From NCBI GenBank assembly GCA_019745505.1, contig JAIETE010000027.1:1-49666 (forward strand): a DNA stretch of 49,666 nucleotides, read 5' to 3'. The notes beneath the pieces are model-generated. The model was not told where the DNA came from, searched no databases, and worked only from the letters and a program-made list of their open reading frames with translations. The translations under genes were made by a program, and so were the position numbers. How positions within the stretch are numbered: position 1 is the first letter of the stretch; each line of letters opens with the position of its first letter. Shown here piece by piece: positions 45,826-49,666 of this stretch. The DNA comes from Candidatus Obscuribacterales bacterium. Lineage in GTDB: Bacteria > Cyanobacteriota > Vampirovibrionia > Obscuribacterales > Obscuribacteraceae.

Positions 45826-46674
45826 TTAGGTTCTAGCAAATAGAATCTGGTCAAGCCCGACAACGAGCTTCTTCTGAGTCATGACGTGTTGAATCGCCAT
45901 GCGCTCTCCCTCAATAAAACACTTCGTATTGAAGCTGTCATGCCGTATTGAAAGCAACTCGCCTTCCGACCCGAACAGCACTTCCTGGTGTGAAATCATG
46001 CCCGGCAGTCTCAACGAATGCACTCTCACGCCACTGGCATGGACAGCGCCTCTAGCGCCGGTCATCAGCTCCTTCTCCTCAACACGCTTCGCGTTGTAAT
46101 GGCTGCGGCTCTCGGCGAGCTTGTTAGCCGTATGCATCGCAGTGCCGGATGGAGCGTCGATCTTCTGAGTATGATGCATCTCAACGACTTCGACATTGGG
46201 AATGAAACGACCGGCCTGCCGCGCGAATTCCATCATCAAAACAGCGCCGACTGAAAAGTTCGGCACTACCATGGTTCCAACGTTGTTCTTCTCAGCCAGG
46301 ATAGCCAGCTCCTTGAGGTGCGTTTGGCTCAGTCCGGAAGTACCGATGACCGGGCGAATGCCCTTGCCGATCGCTGATGTTGCCGTCCTCCAGGCAGCTT
46401 CGGCCTGGGTTACGTCCAGAATGACATCCGGCGAACAAGCGGCGACACACTCGATAAATCCGCTGCTGACAAGTATACCAGCCCTCGCCCCTCCAGCCAC
46501 TTCGGCGACCTGCCCTATGTCAAGTCCGACATATTCGGCGTTTTCGCGCCCCCAGGCACCCACGATTCTTATGACAGGATCGTTGAAAAACGCCTGTACA
46601 AAGGCTTTTCCCATACGCCCGCTGATGCCGGCGACCGCCACTTTGATGGGTTTTGAAGTATCTGACGCCGTCAC
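45826..46674 (-). CDS. dapB: 4-hydroxy-tetrahydrodipicolinate reductase
   Basis: Second dedicated step to diaminopimelate: reduces the DapA product with NAD(P)H. 282 residues from GTG 46674. The cofactor loop is VAVAGISGRMGKAFVQAF and the signature is VEMHHTQKIDAPSGTAMHTA. GGAGG is 4 bases before the GTG; an in-frame ATG at 46695 has no ribosome binding site and would add seven residues. It is first in dapB-asd-dapA-rnj. Between it and the upstream dut lies a 13-bp repeat array with two hairpins. Confidence 0.95.
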   Translation of the reverse strand: MTASDTSKPIKVAVAGISGRMGKAFVQAFFNDPVIRIVGAWGRENAEYVGLDIGQVAEVAGGARAGILVSSGFIECVAACSPDVILDVTQAEAAWRTATSAIGKGIRPVIGTSGLSQTHLKELAILAEKNNVGTMVVPNFSVGAVLMMEFARQAGRFIPNVEVVEMHHTQKIDAPSGTAMHTANKLAESRSHYNAKRVEEKELMTGARGAVHASGVRVHSLRLPGMISHQEVLFGSEGELLSIRHDSFNTKCFIEGERMAIQHVMTQKKLVVGLDQILFART

Positions 46675-46821
46675 CAAGCCTCCGATTACAGGCATTTCGA
46701 GGGGAAATAAGTACGAGTTAAGGGGTATTTTACCTGGCCAAAGGCTCCCAGATCCCCCATATAACGTAAGGACTCGGTTATCCCGAGCCCTTTGTTACGT
46801 TGCAATATTGTGGGCAGCGCC

Positions 46822-46899
46822 TTGTGGCGGCAAGTTGTGGCAGCAAGTTGTGGCAGCAACTTGTGGCTGCAACTTGTGGCGGCAACTTGTGGCGGCAAC
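46822..46899 (+). repeat. 13-bp tandem repeats, six copies
   Basis: Six contiguous 13-bp units from 46822 to 46899 with consensus TTGTGGCGGCAAC. The central base is G, A or T and the last base is G or C. A seventh unit (46900 on) turns directly into a hairpin element: TTGTGGCGGCGCG. The unit therefore shares its first ten bases with the left arm of the adjacent hairpin. Confidence 0.95.
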
Positions 46900-46972
46900 T
46901 TGTGGCGGCGCGTTGCACGCGCCATTTTTCTTGCGAAGCACTGTGGCGGCGCGTTGCACGCGCCATTTTTTT
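46900..46972 (+). repeat. Two hairpin elements with T tracts (locus E)
   Basis: Arms GGCGCGT / ACGCGCC with a TGC loop lie at 46907-46923 and 46948-46964. Each is preceded by GTGGC and followed by ATTTTTC or ATTTTTTT. On the plus strand both have the form of intrinsic terminators, yet both flanking genes (dut, dapB) run on the minus strand. This is the only locus where the hairpins do not follow the direction of the neighbouring gene. Confidence 0.93.
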
Positions 46973-47008
46973 AAACCTTCAGTGCCTGTTTCAGGCAATC
47001 AGTGGTCT

Positions 47009-47479
47009 TTAAGCCCTAGCGCCGGCGGCTTGAATCATCTTTCCCGTCGAGCCAAAGCCTCCCGCGCCACGTTCTTCACTCACAGCAAGCTCTTCGACTT
47101 CAACGATATCGACGCGAGGAACCGGAGTGATAAGCAACTGAGCGATCTTTTCGCCAGGCTGGAAAGTATAGGCTTGCTCGCCATGATTGATGATGAGCAC
47201 GCATACTTCGCCACGATAGTCGCTGTCGATTGTGCCGACGCAGTTGGTCAAACTAATACCGGCTTTGTGAGCCAGTCCGGAACGGGGACGCACCTGACCT
47301 TCAAAACCTTCAGGAATCTCAACTTGAATGCCAGTGGGAATCTGAGCGCGCTTGTTGGGCTCAACCGTCATGGGTTGATCGATGGCTGCAGTCAAATCCA
47401 TACCGGCAGAACCGCTCGTCGCGTAAGCGGGCAGATTCTTGCAGTGAGGAAGACGCTTTACTTTCAAAGTAACATTCAT
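47009..47479 (-). CDS. dut: Deoxyuridine 5'-triphosphate nucleotidohydrolase
   Basis: Hydrolyses dUTP to dUMP, keeping uracil out of DNA and supplying dTMP synthesis. 156 residues. All five trimeric dUTPase motifs are visible: SGSAGMDLTAAI, RSGLAHKAGISLTN, GTIDSDYRGEVCVLI, EKIAQLLITPV, and the C-terminal ERGAGGFGSTGK. The start is ATG 47479 with GGGAG 8 bases upstream; the longer frame to 47554 has no support. Its 3' side faces the repeat-filled interval before dapB. Confidence 0.96.
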   Translation of the reverse strand: MNVTLKVKRLPHCKNLPAYATSGSAGMDLTAAIDQPMTVEPNKRAQIPTGIQVEIPEGFEGQVRPRSGLAHKAGISLTNCVGTIDSDYRGEVCVLIINHGEQAYTFQPGEKIAQLLITPVPRVDIVEVEELAVSEERGAGGFGSTGKMIQAAGARA

Positions 47480-47648
47480 GCTTTGCACTCCCAACAGATA
47501 TCTCTCAGATACGTGCAGCAACTGAGATCTGGATAATTCGCACTTAGTGTGCACACATTGAAAAAGTACAAGGAAAGTGGCTCGCGTGCATGAGATTTCG
47601 ACAGCGAAAACGCCTCGGAGGGCTGCAATTTCGGTGTGTCCAATTTCC

Positions 47649-47677
47649 TTGACATTGATCGGATCCGAACATATACT
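47649..47677 (+). promoter_or_regulatory. Sigma-70-type promoter
   Basis: TTGACA (47649-47654, perfect), 17-bp spacer, TATACT (47672-47677, 5/6). The predicted start is near 47684. The nearest downstream candidates are a tiny ORF at 47731 and the HAD-like gene at 48058. Confidence 0.7.
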
Positions 47678-47730
47678 CGATCTATAAAAGATAAGAAAAC
47701 TAAGGATGCCTTGATGGCACAGGAGTAGAT

Positions 47731-47769
47731 ATGTTTGGATTTTTCATCCGTATTATTGAAATTAACTAA
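47731..47769 (+). CDS. Possible 12-residue hydrophobic peptide or leader ORF
   Basis: ATG TTT GGA onward encodes MFGFFIRIIEIN, then TAA. AGGAG lies 5 bases before the ATG, and a strong promoter would start the transcript about 47 bases earlier. Such a short ORF may be a leader peptide for the HAD-like gene 290 bp downstream, a small membrane peptide, or chance. Confidence 0.35.
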   Translation: MFGFFIRIIEIN

Positions 47770-47818
47770 GTCTTTGACTGGCAGCCACTCTAAGGCTGAC
47801 AAACAAAAGCAAAATCTA

Positions 47819-47902
47819 TCGAATATTCAACAATTTATCTATTGAACTGGTGAAAGGCTCGAACAGTCACAAGTTCGAACTTAGATATATTCGAATATTC
47901 GA
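47819..47902. promoter_or_regulatory. Pair of similar palindromes, possible operator
   Basis: TCGAATATTCGA at 47891-47902 is a perfect 12-bp palindrome. TCGAATATTCAA at 47819-47830 matches it at 11 of 12 positions, 72 bp away. They lie between the promoter/mini-ORF and the HAD-like gene. A transcription factor site is inferred; the region is A/T rich, so chance is possible. Confidence 0.35.
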
Positions 47903-48057
47903 CAAGCTTTGATGCGGCCAATGGATATGCCGGTCGATTATTGACGCGCATTTGCGCTTGCCACCATATGCAGTGGCAACGCCGGCTCAGCGCGTCTTCA
48001 TTTTCTCAGGTTGCGGTGCAATCTGAGCTGTATTACTTTATCTATAAGGAAAAACAT

Positions 48058-48552
48058 ATGAACAACATAGAAAAACTCGGCGTGGACATAGGCGGCGTGA
48101 TTATTGAGAATCACAACGTAAGCGCCGACACTTCATTTATGTCGAAAAACTTTCTCTCGACGCCGGCAACGGCAGACGCCTTCATCGAGCTCAAGAGGCT
48201 CAACGAAGGTCGATTCAAGGACAGAGTATTCCTTGTGTCAAAGTGCGGACCATCGGTTCAATCGAAGACCAGGAAGTGGTTGAAACACAACAACTTCTAC
48301 GAAATCACTGGAATTTCAGAAGACAAGGTCCACTTCTGTCTCGAACGGATAGAGAAAGCAGAAATAAGTCATTCTCTCGGTCTTACGGCATTTGTCGACG
48401 ACCGGCTCGAGATACTTGGCTATCTAAAACACTTGAGTGATTTGTTTCTCTTCAAACCCCAGGAAGCAGAGGTCGAGGAAAACCGCGAGCATCTGCCGCT
48501 GGTAACAGTGGTGAATAGCTGGGCGGAACTCGGAACACTGCTCAATCGATAA
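48058..48552 (+). CDS. HAD-like hydrolase-fold protein
   Basis: 164 residues from ATG 48058, which has AAGGA about 7 bases upstream; an in-frame extension to 47941 is unlikely. LGVDIGGVIIENH at 7-19 fits HAD motif I, with the nucleophile Asp10 but Gly in place of the second Asp, as in DxGGV-type members. FLVSKCG could be motif II, and LTAFVDDRLEILGYLKHL fits the acidic motif IV. A small helical cap would lie between. Probable role: phosphatase or related phosphotransfer on an unknown substrate. A hairpin repeat follows 11 bp after the stop. Confidence 0.72.
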   Translation: MNNIEKLGVDIGGVIIENHNVSADTSFMSKNFLSTPATADAFIELKRLNEGRFKDRVFLVSKCGPSVQSKTRKWLKHNNFYEITGISEDKVHFCLERIEKAEISHSLGLTAFVDDRLEILGYLKHLSDLFLFKPQEAEVEENREHLPLVTVVNSWAELGTLLNR

Positions 48553-48558
48553 CCAAAG

Positions 48559-48583
48559 CGTGGGGGCGCGTTGCACGCGCCCT
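48559..48583 (+). repeat. Single hairpin element (locus F)
   Basis: Prefix GCGTGGGG, then arms GGGCGCGT (48564-48571) and ACGCGCCC (48575-48582) with a TGC loop. It starts 7-11 bp after the HAD-like stop and reads in the same direction. No T tract follows directly. Confidence 0.93.
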
Positions 48584-49525
48584 CATCAAAATCTCTTTTC
48601 AAAGTCCGCCTACAAAAAACACCGCAAACAAAAACACCGCATGGATTGCTCCGCTGCGGTGTTCAAGCTACTGCCTGACTGCCCATTGCTGTGGGCTCAG
48701 TATTTCCTCGAGATTCAGTCAGTCCTTCACTCGGGGCGAACCACCTACTGTCGTTTCCGATCGGCGCCGATCTGCCGTTTCCGTAGTGTCCCTCGGCTCA
48801 AAGCGGTTACTTCGCTTAACCGCTCACCGTTTACTCTTTCAATATACCAAGCACATCGAATGGTGTGAAGTACCCCGTTTTTCTTTTAATCATGCGGTTT
48901 TCCAGAGACGCTTCGCTTCACTGGTATTGAAAATCAGCGATCGCACTGCATAACTGATCGTTTGAACAAGCGATGAAAACTGGCTTCACATGCAGATCTA
49001 GCGATCGCATATATCTTGATAGCAACACAGATACGCCACAAAGCATCCTACGCATAGTTACGTAGGATGCTGATGGCCAGCCGAAGGACACGCACTTGAC
49101 TAGGAAGTGCGCTCGGCCAAATCAAGCGCTGGAGTTGTGCACAGGCTCTGAAAACACTGATGTTATCAGGGGATTTCAGATATCCTTCGGACACGCGCGA
49201 CAAGAAAGCAATACACGCAATATCAATTGCATATACAACAGTCTCAATCCGCTTTACTGCTTTTTGCAGTGGATACAAGGGCTCGACGCAACGACTTAAC
49301 GCTACATCTGCTTCCTCGTCCCATCAGCAAGCCTTCACAGGTCCGGCCCCAGCTTTCTGGATTAGAGGCGGTCGGTTACCACTTGCTTATGCTCGCGGTA
49401 AATTCCAACCTTATTATGCTCCAACAATATACCCGGTTGCCAAGAACTTCAATCAAGCAGAGGGTATAACATCAACCCAAATTTAGAGTGGCGCCGGACG
49501 AGCCGTCCCCGTCAGCCAGGCTAAC
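48584..49525. other. Hairpin-rich region of about 0.94 kb with no clear gene
   Basis: No ORF here has a good start. The region contains many perfect inverted repeats: AACACCGCA / TGCGGTGTT (48633-48663); CTGACTG / CAGTCAG (48675-48722) enclosing GCCCA / TGGGC (48681-48696); GATCGGCGCCGATC (48759-48772) between two CGTTTCCG direct repeats; AGCGGTT / AACCGCT (48802-48824); an 11-bp stem AGCATCCTACG / CGTAGGATGCT (49042-49071); CGCACTT / AAGTGCG (49091-49111) inside GCCGA / TCGGC; and ACTGC / GCAGT (49256-49270). Two GCGATCGC sites (48937, 49001) are present. It could encode structured RNA or be decayed sequence. A 108-codon frame at 49160-49486 is possible but unsupported. Confidence 0.55.
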
Positions 49526-49557
49526 CGGGCGTTACAAACCGGACGCCCGCCAGTTTT
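49526..49557 (+). terminator. Intrinsic terminator upstream of the tRNA gene
   Basis: CGGGCGT (49526-49532) pairs perfectly with ACGCCCG (49543-49549), and CCAGTTTTCC follows. A plus-strand terminator here implies that something is transcribed in the preceding noncoding region. Confidence 0.6.
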
Positions 49558-49576
49558 CCTTCGGAGGACATACATA

Positions 49577-49582
49577 TATAAT
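49577..49582 (+). promoter_or_regulatory. -10 element of the tRNA promoter
   Basis: Perfect TATAAT, 12 bases before the first base of the tRNA. The -35 region is weak (TTTTCC about 17 bp upstream). Confidence 0.5.
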
Positions 49583-49593
49583 GAATAGCCTGT

Positions 49594-49665
<72 letters not shown>

Positions 49666-49666
49666 A

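Larger units (their letters stand above)
46675..47008. other. dut-dapB intergenic region filled by repeats
   Basis: 334 bp. It holds the 13-bp tandem array and two hairpin elements (46822-46972) and a small TGCCTG / CAGGCA inverted repeat (46983-46997). The promoter for dapB should be at its left end, around 46700-46790, but none was clearly recognised. Confidence 0.5.
47480..48057. other. Intergenic region between dut and the HAD-like gene
   Basis: 578 bp between divergent genes. On the plus strand it contains a near-consensus promoter (47649-47677), a 12-codon ORF with a good ribosome binding site (47731-47769), and two similar palindromes, TCGAATATTCAA (47819-47830) and TCGAATATTCGA (47891-47902). 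The region is noticeably A/T rich. Confidence 0.6.

Noticed and set aside
47476..47802. 108-codon minus-strand frame upstream of dut
   Set aside because: It overlaps the dut leader, has no ribosome binding site, contains odd composition and runs through the plus-strand promoter and A/T-rich region.
49048..49278. 76-codon minus-strand frame
   Set aside because: It spans two perfect hairpins in the noncoding region and has no start signal or family resemblance.
49160..49486. 108-codon plus-strand frame before the tRNA
   Set aside because: No ribosome binding site and no recognisable domain; it could be a decayed gene (the part from GGRLPLAYARGKFQPYYAPT looks most protein-like) but the support is too weak to call.

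Overview
The window reads as a chromosomal core region of a non-photosynthetic relative of Cyanobacteria, most likely of the Melainabacteria / Obscuribacterales type. This placement is inferred from gene content, not from a database search. The main argument is the ATP synthase operon: order a, c, b', b, delta, alpha, gamma, with two different b-type subunits and with beta and epsilon absent, as in cyanobacterial genomes. A Vipp1/PspA homologue, SepF and a PatA-like DUF4388 protein agree with this. No photosynthesis, phage, insertion-sequence or plasmid gene is visible.

Layout. 1-6736 (minus strand): an ADP-ribosylglycohydrolase-family gene, then fabG, acpP, fabF (fatty acid elongation), gatA, a small exported protein and cysK, which runs off the left edge. 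7125-14155 (plus): a 1051-residue protein with a zinc-protease motif, a three-copy hairpin array, a secreted TPR protein, panB and an RlpA-like protein. 14199-18483 (minus): SpoIID/LytB-like protein, RseP-type site-2 protease, FmdB zinc ribbon and a DUF4239 membrane protein. 18674-25010 (minus): the atp cluster. 25351-30774: pspA (plus), tgt (minus), a TPR protein (plus) and a DUF4388 protein with a degenerate GGDEF-like domain (minus). 31183-37868 (plus): smc-scpA-scpB-ispD followed by sepF, joining chromosome condensation, isoprenoid precursor synthesis and cell division. 38344-41781: a membrane-anchored Ser/Thr kinase with a very long Pro/Ala/Gln-rich linker. 41787-46674 (minus): dapB-asd-dapA-rnj, making diaminopimelate and lysine precursors next to RNase J, an arrangement like that of Firmicutes. 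47009-49666: dut, a tiny ORF with a good promoter, an HAD-like protein, about 1 kb of hairpin-rich noncoding DNA, and tRNA-Thr(CGU anticodon) at the right edge.

The strongest unexplained signal is a family of short perfect hairpins (arms such as GGGCGCGT / ACGCGCCC around a TGC loop, preceded by GTGGGG) at six loci, with two further divergent relatives. They lie between genes, usually just after a stop codon and usually reading in the direction of that gene. Their arms differ by compensatory base changes, and at two loci the left arm has been amplified into 16-bp or 13-bp tandem repeats. One array lies inside the atp operon, between atpH and atpA. The atp cluster also has a strong terminator-like hairpin followed by an extended -10 promoter between atpB and atpE, so the high-copy c subunit may be transcribed separately.
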